49,856 nucleotides of DNA from Calditrichota bacterium (lineage in GTDB: Bacteria; Zhuqueibacterota; Zhuqueibacteria; Thermofontimicrobiales; Thermofontimicrobiaceae): positions 1 through 49,856 of the forward strand of contig JAADFU010000179.1 in assembly GCA_013152715.1 (NCBI GenBank), in the 5' to 3' direction. How positions within the stretch are numbered: the first letter of the stretch is position 1; every line of letters starts with the position of its first letter. Below the pieces are notes generated by a model that saw only the letters and a list, made by a program, of their open reading frames with translations, was not told where the DNA came from and ran no database searches. Shown here one piece after another: positions 1-9,348 of the stretch. The position numbers and the translations under genes were made by a program.

Positions 1-2
1 CA

Positions 3-3000
3 CTTAATTATCGCATGAGATTCATTCCCTCTTTTTCATTGGCAAGAGTTCGGGCAGAAGACGCATTTGCTATTGCCGCGGATATGGATGTGGTCATGGT
101 TGAATGGGACTTAATAGCACATGCTTCAGTGGCTACCAGTGTTCGCGCACTTAAAGCGGAACCGAGTTCGGTTTACTCGCCAAATACAGCCTGGGAAGCT
201 GGCTACAAAGGACGTGGAATAAATATCGGCATTTTGGATACGGGAGTGGACGACGGACATCCTTCTCTGGATGATATGGATGATGATCCCAGTACTAATG
301 ACCCCAAATTTGTCGCCGGATTTGACGCCACTGCCCGCCCGCGCGTGGCAACAAATCCGGATGATGATTACAAATATTACAAAAATGGATATTGGCATGA
401 AATATTCCACGGGACTCACGTCGCTGGCATTGCTCTGGGTACAGGCGGCTCTACTGACAGCGCTGGTGTTGCTCCGGAAGCAAAACTTATCGACGTAAAA
501 GTATTGGACTCAAACGGGCGTGGTCCAGCTTCAGATATCATTGCCGGAATTGAGTGGTGTATCGCCAACAAAAATACTGCCTGGCCCGGCCAGCAGCCGG
601 AAAATTATGGCATCGATGTGTTGAATATGAGTCTTGGCTTTGGCTATTCTTCCGACGGGCAAGATGCTGTGTCACGAGTTGTCAATAAGGCAGTTGCCGC
701 AGGATTAGTCGTTGTCTGTGCGGTTGGAAATGATAATTTGACAAATATGATCGCCAGCCCCGCTGCGGCGGACGGCGCAATTGCTGTGGGCTCGGTAAAT
801 GACATGGGAACAATTACCCGCACCGACGATATCATTTCTTCACATTCTAACTGGGGATCGAACCGAGGACCCAGATTGTCCGATGGCGATTCCGATCAAA
901 TGGACGAACTAAAACCTGACGTTACTGCTTACGGTTCAGGGATCATTTCCGCCAAAGGAATCGACCCCGGCCAGAATGGGACAGAATGGCATGAATTGAG
1001 CGGGACTTCCATGGCGACGCCTCACGTTGCTGGTGTTTGCGCGCTCATTCTGCAAGCCCATTCCCAGTTTTTGCCGCACGACGTCAAAAACGTGTTGCGC
1101 GTTTCGGCAGAGGACAAAAACGGCACATACAACTCAAGCCTGAGTACGAAGTACGATGTCGATTACGGCTGGGGAATCGTTGACGCCTACGAAGCAGTAA
1201 CGACAACTAATGTGCCACCTGATCTGTGGATTTCACGTAAACCTGTCTGGTGGAGTTCAAAAGATATCTGGTTGACAAATCCGCCGTTTGTCGGGCAAGC
1301 GAATACAATCTACGCGCGCATTCACAACACTTCAGGTACTGCTGCTAATGGAGTTACTGTTACTTTTAAAGCAGGAATTTTCGGAATAGGCCAACCCAAT
1401 TGGCTCTGGCAGCAGACCACAACAATTTCAGTTGCCGGGACAGGAACCGTGGTTGCTTCGGTTCCCTGGACGCCTACGGCGGCATTGCTGCAAAAAGGTC
1501 CGGGGCATACCTGCATTCGGGTAGAAATTAGCTACGCCCAAGACCCCAATACGCAAAATAATATCGCGCAAAAAAATCTCGATGTCATGCAGTCTACTAG
1601 CTCTAGCATGTTTACTTTCCGTGCCTGGAATCCTTTTGACGCACACAAAGAAGCATTTTTTGGCATGAACAGGGAAAATTTGCCCGAAGGATGGGGCGCG
1701 TATTTTGAGCCGGACACATTTTTTACGTTCAATTATGCCGATAGCGCCGATATTTTCGGAGAAATTTTCCCGGGACCTTATGCTTCAGTTTCTGACACTG
1801 GCGTTATTCAAATTGCTGAATTTTTCAAAGGAAGTATTGCTCCGGTCGGAGGAGTGACCATTTCCCTCGCGGTGCAAGCAGCTCCTGCAAAAATCGTTTT
1901 GCCTGACACGTTCGCCGCCTATCTGGACACTATTCTCATCCCGATCACTGTAACGACAGATTCGATGATTGGAGTAGCCCAATTCGTCATCGATTATGAC
2001 TCTACAGTTGTCGAATTTTTAGGCGCTGACATCGGATCGGACATCGCCGGCTTTACCCATGAGGTTCAAACAGAGCTTCCCTTTCCACCTTCTTCAATGC
2101 CGGAAACCAATAATAATTTTCTTGTCCAATTGAATGGCGGCGGGACGAATTTCTTCTCCGGCCAGAACCAGCAAGTCGCGCTATTGAGTTTTGTTGTCAT
2201 CGATTCCACGATTGACCACGGAACTCCGCTGATACTTGACACAGAAAACGGAAGATCTTTTTTGACAACGAGCCATCTTCATGACATTTTTGGGGATGAA
2301 ATGAGCATTTTCCCTGGCGGAATCATTGTGCGGCAATACAAATGGCCGCTCACCTTGAGAGATATTTTGGATTTAATCGACCCGGCGCGGCCAGTTAGCG
2401 GCGTTAAAGTAACAATCCTGGTCAACGATCAAACTTTCGTTGACACGACTGACAGCGAAGGTTTTGTCTATTTTTCTGAAATTCCGGCCGGCGATCTCGT
2501 CATCTCACAAACGAAAGAGGGCGATCTGCGTAGCGCAATTACCGGGACAGACGCACTTTTAACCTTGAGATATCTGGCATTCATGGAGAGTCTTGATGAC
2601 GGGCAAATGATTGCCGCTGACGTGAACAGAGACAGTAGGGTTACCGGGAGTGACGCTCTCGCCATTTTGCGTTACCTGGCATTTTTTAGCTCGGACATCG
2701 CCAGCACGGGCAGGTGGGATTTTATCGCAGCGACACCTCTGCCCATTCCTTATCCTTTTCAAGCGCCAACGCAATTAGATTATCATTCCTACCTGTTCGG
2801 AGATGCTAATTTGAGTTGGGGATTGCGACTGAATTCTCCCGCCTTGCTAAAAAATGCCAATGGCGAACTGCCACAAATTAATATTGGTGGCAACATGCCG
2901 GATATTCGGAACAACGAAATTGTCGTTCCGATAGCAATTCAGCCCATGAAATCTGAAGCCAATACGATCATTTTCACCCTGAATTTTGATCCGAGTTATT

Positions 3001-3563
3001 TCGTCTATCAAGCAACACAAACGACGGATTTAGCAGATGGTTTCATGATTGCTGCCAACGGCGAAGAAAAAGGCAAAGTTCACATTGCCATGGCCGGAGT
3101 GAGCGGAATAAACAACCAAGGCGAGTTTCTGAAAATTTCCTTCACTACTTTAGACAAAAAGTCTGGTTCAGAAACTAAAATGTGGTTATCCGACATCGCC
3201 ATTAATGATTTGAAAATTGAAAATCCGGTTCCGTTTCAGATTAATCTTGCTGAGAAAGGGACTGCCGCGCCGAATACTTTTGTGCTCGCACAAAATTACC
3301 CCAATCCATTCAACTCGGAAACGACAATCCGCTACGGTATCCCCAATAGCGTAGATAAAAAAATACAAGTGACGCTGAATATTTACAACACCAGCGGACA
3401 ATTAGTGCGCACTTTGGTAGACGAGAAAAAGGCTGCCGGGTATTATTCTGCGCGTTGGAATGGCAGGGACAATTGGGAAAAACCGGTGGCGACAGGAATT
3501 TATCTATTCCGGCTGCAAGTCGGGAAATTCAATGCGACGAAAAAAATTCTTATGCTCAAATAG
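3..3563 (+). CDS. Secreted subtilisin-like serine protease (S8) with cohesin, dockerin and T9SS sorting modules, 5'-truncated
   Basis: The reading frame is open to the left edge, so the protein is cut; the first ATG (position 15) lies inside what looks like the tail of an I9-type propeptide, so it is probably not the start. Numbering from that Met, the S8 triad is visible: Asp75 in ILDTG, His132 in HGTHVAG, Ser332 in GTSMATPHVAG, with oxyanion Asn239. After a CARDB-like linker comes a cohesin-like beta module (about 625-775), a carboxypeptidase-regulatory-like stretch (about 780-835), two dockerin-type repeats (about 836-890; the second, DVNRDSRVTGSDA, keeps calcium ligands, the first is degenerate), a second cohesin-like module (about 955-1075) and a type A T9SS sorting domain (QNYPNPFNSETTIRYG, to the C-terminus). 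Expected to be exported and anchored or released at the cell surface. The next gene shares its first cohesin module and sorting tail. Confidence 0.93.
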   Translation, partial: LNYRMRFIPSFSLARVRAEDAFAIAADMDVVMVEWDLIAHASVATSVRALKAEPSSVYSPNTAWEAGYKGRGINIGILDTGVDDGHPSLDDMDDDPSTNDPKFVAGFDATARPRVATNPDDDYKYYKNGYWHEIFHGTHVAGIALGTGGSTDSAGVAPEAKLIDVKVLDSNGRGPASDIIAGIEWCIANKNTAWPGQQPENYGIDVLNMSLGFGYSSDGQDAVSRVVNKAVAAGLVVVCAVGNDNLTNMIASPAAADGAIAVGSVNDMGTITRTDDIISSHSNWGSNRGPRLSDGDSDQMDELKPDVTAYGSGIISAKGIDPGQNGTEWHELSGTSMATPHVAGVCALILQAHSQFLPHDVKNVLRVSAEDKNGTYNSSLSTKYDVDYGWGIVDAYEAVTTTNVPPDLWISRKPVWWSSKDIWLTNPPFVGQANTIYARIHNTSGTAANGVTVTFKAGIFGIGQPNWLWQQTTTISVAGTGTVVASVPWTPTAALLQKGPGHTCIRVEISYAQDPNTQNNIAQKNLDVMQSTSSSMFTFRAWNPFDAHKEAFFGMNRENLPEGWGAYFEPDTFFTFNYADSADIFGEIFPGPYASVSDTGVIQIAEFFKGSIAPVGGVTISLAVQAAPAKIVLPDTFAAYLDTILIPITVTTDSMIGVAQFVIDYDSTVVEFLGADIGSDIAGFTHEVQTELPFPPSSMPETNNNFLVQLNGGGTNFFSGQNQQVALLSFVVIDSTIDHGTPLILDTENGRSFLTTSHLHDIFGDEMSIFPGGIIVRQYKWPLTLRDILDLIDPARPVSGVKVTILVNDQTFVDTTDSEGFVYFSEIPAGDLVISQTKEGDLRSAITGTDALLTLRYLAFMESLDDGQMIAADVNRDSRVTGSDALAILRYLAFFSSDIASTGRWDFIAATPLPIPYPFQAPTQLDYHSYLFGDANLSWGLRLNSPALLKNANGELPQINIGGNMPDIRNNEIVVPIAIQPMKSEANTIIFTLNFDPSYFVYQATQTTDLADGFMIAANGEEKGKVHIAMAGVSGINNQGEFLKISFTTLDKKSGSETKMWLSDIAINDLKIENPVPFQINLAEKGTAAPNTFVLAQNYPNPFNSETTIRYGIPNSVDKKIQVTLNIYNTSGQLVRTLVDEKKAAGYYSARWNGRDNWEKPVATGIYLFRLQVGKFNATKKILMLK

Positions 3564-3593
3564 CCAGTTCAATTTTTTAGTCAAAAAGAAAAA

Positions 3594-3628
3594 GGTGCAA
3601 TCTCCTCGTCCAAAAAGGAGATTGCGCC
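3594..3628 (+). terminator. Hairpin between the protease and the cohesin gene
   Basis: A 13-bp stem (one G-T pair) is formed by GGTGCAATCTCCT and AGGAGATTGCGCC around a 9-nt loop, just after the protease stop. The following sequence is T-rich but interrupted (ATCATTTCTGTTTTCC), so it may be a partial terminator or an mRNA-stabilising hairpin in front of the next gene's strong ribosome binding site. Confidence 0.5.
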
Positions 3629-3666
3629 ATCATTTCTGTTTTCCTTTTCGCCAAGGAGGTTAAATC

Positions 3667-4482
3667 ATGCTAAAATATAAATTCATCGCCGTCTTTTTCG
3701 CATTGATCGTTTTTTCCGGCGCAGTTAGGGGACAATATTTAGCCACGCTAAATTTGCCCGATACGACCGCGGCGCACAGCGACACTATCGACGTGGCAAT
3801 TAAAGTGTCCACAACATACGAAATCGGGCTGGCGCAATTCATCCTTGAATTTGACACTACAGTTGTTCGGTTCATCGATGCACACAGCGGCGCAGACGCG
3901 GCAAGTTTTGTGATGTCTAAAAATATGAATCTTCCTTTTGCACCGACGTCGAGTTCGGCTAACGGGAATTTTCTGCTTCAATTATCGGGCGGAGGTACGA
4001 GTACTTTCAGCGGACAGGACAAAGAAGTCGCCGTCACTACCTTCGTTGTAAAAAGCGCTTCCGGAACCACGCCATTGATTTTCGATCCGGCAGCGAATCA
4101 CACATTTCTGTCGACAACGACGCTGACAGACATCAGCGGCGGCGACATCAATTTTATCAATGGTAGCATTACCAGTATGTCGTCAGATGTAAAGAACCCT
4201 GAAAATTTCACCGCACCGAAAAATTTTCTTTTGCGACAGAACTACCCCAATCCATTCAATCCGACGACAACTATTCAGTTTGAGCTGCCGGCGCTTTCAT
4301 TCGTAAATCTGAAAATTTTTGACGCGATGGGCAGAGAAATCAGGACGTTACTGCGTGAGAAATTACCTGCCGGGCAGCACAGAATTGTGATCGATGCAGA
4401 AGACTTGCCATCCGGCGTGTATTTCTATCGACTGCAGGCGGCAGGCAAGAGTGCGACAAAAAAGCTCATTCTGCTGCGCTAA
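3667..4482 (+). CDS. Small secreted cohesin-domain protein with T9SS sorting tail
   Basis: 271 aa. A signal peptide (MLKYKFIAVFFALIVFSGAVRGQ) is followed by one cohesin-like module (about 25-160) and a C-terminal type A T9SS domain with QNYPNPFNPTTTIQFELP (about 185-271). The cohesin module is clearly related to the first one of the upstream protease (shared LPDT, GxAQFxxxxDxTVVxF, LPFxP, NFLxQLxGGGTxxFSGQ blocks), so the two genes probably arose by module duplication. The start is fixed by a near-perfect Shine-Dalgarno AAGGAGGT at 3653-3660. Cohesins bind dockerins; the neighbouring protease carries a dockerin, so an interaction between the two is plausible but not shown. Some families with this fold act only as generic surface adhesion modules. 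Confidence 0.88.
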   Translation: MLKYKFIAVFFALIVFSGAVRGQYLATLNLPDTTAAHSDTIDVAIKVSTTYEIGLAQFILEFDTTVVRFIDAHSGADAASFVMSKNMNLPFAPTSSSANGNFLLQLSGGGTSTFSGQDKEVAVTTFVVKSASGTTPLIFDPAANHTFLSTTTLTDISGGDINFINGSITSMSSDVKNPENFTAPKNFLLRQNYPNPFNPTTTIQFELPALSFVNLKIFDAMGREIRTLLREKLPAGQHRIVIDAEDLPSGVYFYRLQAAGKSATKKLILLR

Positions 4483-4502
4483 ATTTTTTCTATCCATTTG
4501 AA

Positions 4503-4540
4503 GAAATGTCATTCATTAGGTTACGAATGGCATTTCTTTT
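4503..4540 (+). terminator. Rho-independent-type terminator
   Basis: The 12-bp arms GAAATGTCATTC and GAATGGCATTTC pair with one G-T wobble and are followed by TTTT. It lies 20 bp after the stop of the cohesin gene and ends that transcription unit before the ABC exporter promoter. Confidence 0.7.
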
Positions 4541-4637
4541 ATGGCTAATTTTCTCTACAGGTTATTGAAAATAAAATTTTCACCCGCAATCTTCCCGCTA
4601 ATGATTCGCAAAAAAACTCCATCGGGCAAAATAAATG

Positions 4638-4666
4638 TTGACTTCAATCCATTTTCCACGTATATT
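4638..4666 (+). promoter_or_regulatory. Sigma-70-type promoter for the ABC exporter
   Basis: TTGACT (4638-4643) and TATATT (4661-4666) are separated by exactly 17 bp; each hexamer matches the sigma-70 consensus at five of six positions. The predicted transcription start is about 30 bp upstream of the TTG start of the first ABC subunit. It sits downstream of the preceding terminator, in an otherwise AT-rich gap. Confidence 0.65.
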
Positions 4667-4702
4667 GTAATCTTTAATTTTTACAAATTATAGGGAAGAA
4701 TT

Positions 4703-6457
4703 TTGGCATTCGAAAGACTAAAATCATTAGCGCGGCTGAGACCGTATCTGGTAAAACATCGCCGGGAACTTGTCATTGGGTTTATTTTTACGGTTTTTTC
4801 TAACACAATTTTTGCAATTATGCCAAAAGTTTTACAGTTTGCCATCGACAAAATCAAAGAAGGCGTTCCGGCGAGTCAACTCTTTCGTTACGGCTTGCTG
4901 CTAATTGGGATGACCGCTGTCTATGCAACGACGCGCTTCATTTTGCGCCGCATCATTTTCAGCGCGGGTCGCAAAATTGAATATGAATTGAGAAACGATT
5001 TTTTTCAACATTTGCAAAGTCTTTCCCTGTTATTTTTTGTGAAAAACCGCACCGGAGATCTGATGTCCCGCGCGGTTAACGACATTCGCCAGATCGCCAT
5101 GACGTTGGGCAGAATTTTTGTGTTTTTGTTCAGCAACTTCATTGTTTTCACTATTTCCATTTATCTCATGCTTTCGACCAGCGTCTCTCTGACTTTGCTC
5201 GTTCTCATTCCTTTTCCGCTCGTTTTGGTTGTCGTTTACAAAACTATTGATTTTTTCTTTCATATTTATGAAAAAATTCAGGCGGAATTTGCTGACATCA
5301 CCACTCTGGCGCAAGAAAATATTTCCGGCGTGCGCGTGGTCAAAGCGTACTTGCTGGAGAATCAGCAATTAGACAAATTTCACGAATTAAATCGCATCTA
5401 TTTGAAAGAAAATCTTCGTCGGGCGAAAGGACAGGGATTTCTGAGCGCATCCATGGAAGTTTTGTTCAGTTTCTCTCTGGTTTTGCTGCTCGGATTTGGC
5501 GGCATGGCGGTGATTCACGATAAAATCAGTATTGGTGCATTTGTTGCGTTTACCGTTTGGGTGAATATGCTGGCGTGGCCTATTATTTCATTTGGCTGGA
5601 TTTACAATCTGATTCAGCGCGCCGCCGCTTCGATGGCGCGGATCAATAAAATCTGGGAGCAAAAACCGGAAATTCAGGATACCGACTGCAAAGATGACTC
5701 AATTAAAAATATTAATGGAAATATTGAATTTCAAAATATTTCCTTTGCCTACAATGGCGAGCCGGTGTTAAAAAATATCAGCTTTTCTGTCGAGGCGGGA
5801 AAAACGCTGGCAATCGTGGGACCGACCGGCAGCGGCAAAACCACTTTGGTGAATTTGATCTCGCGTTTGATTGATCCGGATTCCGGAAAAATTTTCATCG
5901 ACGGGCATGATATTCAGTGCATCCCGCTCAAGATTTTGCGAAAGAATATCGGGTATGTTCCCCAGGAAACTTTTCTGTTCTCGGATACGATTCGCGAGAA
6001 CATCGCTTTTGGCAACGACGAGGTTTCAGACGAAGAAATTGAATGGGCGGCGACAATTTCCACGATCAAAGACGACTTGATGAAATTCCCGGAGAAATAT
6101 GAAACGCTCATCGGCGAACGCGGCGTGAATCTTTCCGGCGGACAAAAGCAGCGCACCGCCATTTCCAGAGCGCTGTTGCGGAAGCCGAAAATTCTCATTC
6201 TCGATGATGCGCTGTCTTCCGTGGACACTTACACCGAGGAAAAAATTTTGCGCGCGCTGAAAGAGAATCATTTTCAACAAATAAATATCGTCATCTCGCA
6301 CAGAATTTCGTCGATAAAACATGCTGATCTGATTCTTGTTTTGAAAAAAGGGGAAATTGTCGAGCGCGGGACTCACGAAGAATTGCTCAGACAAAAAGCG
6401 TTTTATGCAAAATTGTACGAACAGCAACTATTGGAGCAAGCTTTGGAGGAAATTTAG
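4703..6457 (+). CDS. ABC exporter half-transporter, subunit with degenerate catalytic Glu
   Basis: 584 aa, the usual length of a fused membrane/ATPase half-transporter. The N-terminal ~320 residues hold about six membrane segments (type IV exporter fold, ABC_membrane). The ATPase domain has Walker A GPTGSGKTT (373-381), Q-loop Gln421, signature LSGGQ (477-481), Walker B ILILD (497-501) and H-loop His533. The residue after Walker B, normally the catalytic Glu, is Asp502. The next gene has the Glu but a non-canonical LSTGQ signature, the pattern seen in heterodimeric exporters such as TM287/288 and BmrCD, where one of the two ATP sites is degenerate. The start is TTG, preceded by AGGGAAG. Substrate unknown; likely drugs, lipids or peptides. 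Confidence 0.92.
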   Translation: MAFERLKSLARLRPYLVKHRRELVIGFIFTVFSNTIFAIMPKVLQFAIDKIKEGVPASQLFRYGLLLIGMTAVYATTRFILRRIIFSAGRKIEYELRNDFFQHLQSLSLLFFVKNRTGDLMSRAVNDIRQIAMTLGRIFVFLFSNFIVFTISIYLMLSTSVSLTLLVLIPFPLVLVVVYKTIDFFFHIYEKIQAEFADITTLAQENISGVRVVKAYLLENQQLDKFHELNRIYLKENLRRAKGQGFLSASMEVLFSFSLVLLLGFGGMAVIHDKISIGAFVAFTVWVNMLAWPIISFGWIYNLIQRAAASMARINKIWEQKPEIQDTDCKDDSIKNINGNIEFQNISFAYNGEPVLKNISFSVEAGKTLAIVGPTGSGKTTLVNLISRLIDPDSGKIFIDGHDIQCIPLKILRKNIGYVPQETFLFSDTIRENIAFGNDEVSDEEIEWAATISTIKDDLMKFPEKYETLIGERGVNLSGGQKQRTAISRALLRKPKILILDDALSSVDTYTEEKILRALKENHFQQINIVISHRISSIKHADLILVLKKGEIVERGTHEELLRQKAFYAKLYEQQLLEQALEEI

Positions 6458-6543
6458 TCCAAAGTCTCAGACGATTTGAAATGAAATTTTGAACATCAGA
6501 AACGTACTGATGAAACACAGACAATGACAAAGGAACATTCAAC

Positions 6544-8346
6544 GTGGCGCCACAATTTGAAGAAGAAGAAATATTAGGAAAGGCGTACGATAGCCGGCTT
6601 TTTAACAGGCTTCTCGTTTATTTGCGGCCTTATAAATTTCAGGTGATATTAGGCGTGGCGTTGCTTTTGCTCGGAACGTTGCTGGAATTGGCCGGTCCGT
6701 ACATTATGAAAATTTCGATTGACCGGTACATTGCCGTTAAAATTGCTCAGGGCTTGTGGAAATGGGTGCTCTTGTACGTGGTTGTTCTGGTTCTTCATTT
6801 TGGCGTACATCTGGTTCAAGTCTATCTGATGCAATGGATCGGTGAAAATGTGGTTTTTGACATCAGGGTCGCTGTGTTTAAGCACCTGCAATCTTTGTCG
6901 CTTTCTTTTTTTGACAAAAATCCGGTCGGCAGGCTCGTCACGCGCGTGACGACGGATGTGGAAACTTTGAACGATTGGTTTTCCGCGGGAATCGTGTCCA
7001 TTTTCGGCGATATTTTTCTGCTCACCGGAATCGTCGTCGTCATGTTGAATATTCAGTGGAAGTTGGCATTGGTGACTTTTTCCGTGCTTCCGCTGCTCAT
7101 CGGGATCACGGTATTTTTCCGCATTCGCATCCGAAACGTTTATCGTGAAATCCGCGCCAGGATTGCCAGGCTAAATTCGTTCTTGAACGAAAACATCACC
7201 GGCATGACCATCGTGCAGATTTTCAATCGCGAACACCAAAAATTTCGCCAATTCAAGGAATTGAACAAGAGCTACCTGGAGTCGCATCTGCGAAATATTC
7301 TTTATTATTCGATCTTTTTGCCATCGATTGAACTTATCCAATCCATTGCTCTGGCGCTGATTATCTGGTTCGGCGGGATGTGGTATTACAAAGGAGAAGT
7401 CACTTTTGGCATTCTGGTGCTTTTCATTCAATATTCCAGAAGATTCTTTCGTCCCATTTCCGATTTGACGGACAAGTACAATATTATGCAATCCGCCATG
7501 GCGTCTTCAGAAAGAATTTTTCATTTATTGGACGAAAAACCAAACATCGAAAATCCGCCCCAGCCGGAGCAATTAAGATCTTTCTCCGGTCACATCGAAT
7601 TTCGTAACGTCTGGTTTGCCTACCGCAATTTGCCGGACAATTCGCCAGAATTTGTGCTCAAAAATATATCGTTTGAGGTCAGGCCCGGCGAGAAAATCGC
7701 TTTCGTCGGCGCCACTGGGGCGGGCAAAAGTTCAATTATTAATTTATTGTGTCGGTTTTACGATTGTACCAAAGGCGAAATTTTGCTGGATGGAATGAAC
7801 ATCAAAAATCTGGAAGTTAGCGATGTCAGACACCATATCGGTCTGGTTCTTCAAGATGTTTTTATTTTTGCCGATACAATTAAAGAAAATATCCGCCTGG
7901 GAAATCGGGAAATCGAAGACGAAAAAATTCAACAATTGGCGCAATATGTCAATGCACACCAATTCATCGCACAACTTCCCGCGAGATACGAAGAGCCAAT
8001 GATGGAAAGAGGCGCCTCTCTCTCCACCGGGCAAAAACAGCTACTTGCCTTTGCTCGGGCTTTGGCGTACAATCCGACTGTTTTGATCCTAGACGAAGCC
8101 ACCTCCAGCGTGGACACTGAATCCGAGATACTGATCCAAAATGCGTTGAACAAACTCATGAAAAGCCGCACTTCAATTTTCATCGCCCATCGGCTTTCCA
8201 CCGTCCAGAATTGCGACCGCATCATTGTTTTGCACAAAGGCGAAATCAGGGAGCGGGGAACGCATCAGCAATTGCTTCGTCAGAAAGGAATCTATTACAA
8301 ATTGTATCGGTTGCAATATCTGAGCACAGAAAAAGAAGGTTTTTAA
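6544..8346 (+). CDS. ABC exporter half-transporter, catalytic subunit
   Basis: 600 aa, GTG start after an AAAGGA-like ribosome site. N-terminal membrane domain (about 30-330), then an ATPase with Walker A GATGAGKSS (389-397), Q-loop Gln437, signature LSTGQ (493-497, second Gly replaced by Thr), Walker B VLILD (513-517) with catalytic Glu518, and H-loop His549. It is 86 bp downstream of its partner and complements it: canonical Walker B/Glu here, canonical LSGGQ there. The two should form one inner-membrane heterodimer with one active and one degenerate ATP site. The family (MdlB/MsbA-like) cannot be given a substrate from sequence alone. Confidence 0.92.
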   Translation: MAPQFEEEEILGKAYDSRLFNRLLVYLRPYKFQVILGVALLLLGTLLELAGPYIMKISIDRYIAVKIAQGLWKWVLLYVVVLVLHFGVHLVQVYLMQWIGENVVFDIRVAVFKHLQSLSLSFFDKNPVGRLVTRVTTDVETLNDWFSAGIVSIFGDIFLLTGIVVVMLNIQWKLALVTFSVLPLLIGITVFFRIRIRNVYREIRARIARLNSFLNENITGMTIVQIFNREHQKFRQFKELNKSYLESHLRNILYYSIFLPSIELIQSIALALIIWFGGMWYYKGEVTFGILVLFIQYSRRFFRPISDLTDKYNIMQSAMASSERIFHLLDEKPNIENPPQPEQLRSFSGHIEFRNVWFAYRNLPDNSPEFVLKNISFEVRPGEKIAFVGATGAGKSSIINLLCRFYDCTKGEILLDGMNIKNLEVSDVRHHIGLVLQDVFIFADTIKENIRLGNREIEDEKIQQLAQYVNAHQFIAQLPARYEEPMMERGASLSTGQKQLLAFARALAYNPTVLILDEATSSVDTESEILIQNALNKLMKSRTSIFIAHRLSTVQNCDRIIVLHKGEIRERGTHQQLLRQKGIYYKLYRLQYLSTEKEGF

Positions 8347-8390
8347 GACTCATTGAAGTACTGGTTGATACAACGTAACTATAGTAAACT

Positions 8391-8415
8391 AACTGCTTTA
8401 GCAGTTTTTCCTTTT
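8391..8415 (+). terminator. Rho-independent-type terminator after the ABC exporter
   Basis: AACTGC - TTTA - GCAGTT forms a 6-bp stem with a 4-nt loop and runs directly into TTTCCTTTTC, 45 bp after the exporter stop codon. Confidence 0.6.
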
Positions 8416-8580
8416 CTCAATTTAGAAATTTAGGTAAAACTTAAATTAATTAATTTATATCTGTATTCCCGAAAACATTCTTTTAAAAATGATTATCGAA
8501 ACTACAAACTCGAAACTATAATTTTACAGCAATAGCTGCACAAAAACAAATGTAATTTTTCAAAAAAACAGGAGTCTCTC

Positions 8581-9240
8581 ATGGATCGAAATGTCATCGG
8601 CGTCATTGTCGGTTTTGCCTTTGTCTTTTTGATGATTTTTGTCGCGACGGTCATTCAGAAAATTTTCAAATTGAGTAATGACTTCAGCCGGAAAATTATC
8701 CACATTTCTGTGGGAAACTGGCTATTTTTCGCGCTCTATTATTTTACAAAATGGGAGTACGCAATCATTGGCCCTGTGGTTTTCATTTTTTTGAATTATT
8801 TGTCCTACCGCACAAATTTATTCGCTGCCATGGAGTTGAAAGAAAAAAATCCGGGCACAGTCTATTACGCGATTTCGCTGACAATTTGCACCTTGCTCAC
8901 TTTTGTACCGAGTCCGATCCGTTATTTGCCATTTTTGGGAATACTGGCAATGACCTGGGGCGACGGTTTTGCTGCGGTCATCGGGAAAAATTTTCCCGTC
9001 AAGCAAATTCGTCCGGGAAAATCGTGGGGCGGCAGTCTGGCATTTTTTGTCTTTGCCGGTCTTTCAGCAGCAGTTTATTTGTTCATTTTTCAACCGGAAA
9101 TGGCGGCAAGCCGCATGAGTCAATTAGCAATCGGCACCGCTTTTTTGGGAGCAGTGATTGAAATCTTTTCGCCGAAAAACACGGACAATTTGACCGTACC
9201 GATCATCATCGGCGTGCTGGCGTTCGTCCTGGGAATTTAA
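8581..9240 (+). CDS. Membrane CTP-dependent lipid/polyprenol kinase-like protein (DGK1/SEC59/VTE5 type)
   Basis: 219 aa, almost entirely hydrophobic with about six or seven membrane segments. The conserved stretch MTWGDGFAAVIGK (about 122-134) followed by GKSWGGSLAFF matches the signature of the dolichol/phytol/diacylglycerol kinase group, which uses CTP to phosphorylate a lipid alcohol and is often labelled phosphatidate cytidylyltransferase. The ATG has CAGGAG upstream. It stands alone between a terminator and the pyrF promoter. The lipid substrate cannot be told from sequence; a role in membrane lipid or isoprenoid salvage is an inference from the family. Confidence 0.8.
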   Translation: MDRNVIGVIVGFAFVFLMIFVATVIQKIFKLSNDFSRKIIHISVGNWLFFALYYFTKWEYAIIGPVVFIFLNYLSYRTNLFAAMELKEKNPGTVYYAISLTICTLLTFVPSPIRYLPFLGILAMTWGDGFAAVIGKNFPVKQIRPGKSWGGSLAFFVFAGLSAAVYLFIFQPEMAASRMSQLAIGTAFLGAVIEIFSPKNTDNLTVPIIIGVLAFVLGI

Positions 9241-9287
9241 TCAATAAATTTCGAGGGTACGATTTTGAAAAGGAATTCATTTTTTTG

Positions 9288-9316
9288 TTGACTATTAATT
9301 TCATTTGTCTTATTTT
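9288..9316 (+). promoter_or_regulatory. Sigma-70-type promoter for pyrF-pyrE
   Basis: TTGACT (9288-9293), 17-bp spacer, TATTTT (9311-9316), ending 33 bp before the pyrF start codon. Same -35 hexamer and spacer as the promoter at 4638, which supports both. Confidence 0.6.
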
Positions 9317-9348
9317 AGGAAAGTTTTGACCAAGTCAGAAGAAGGCGG

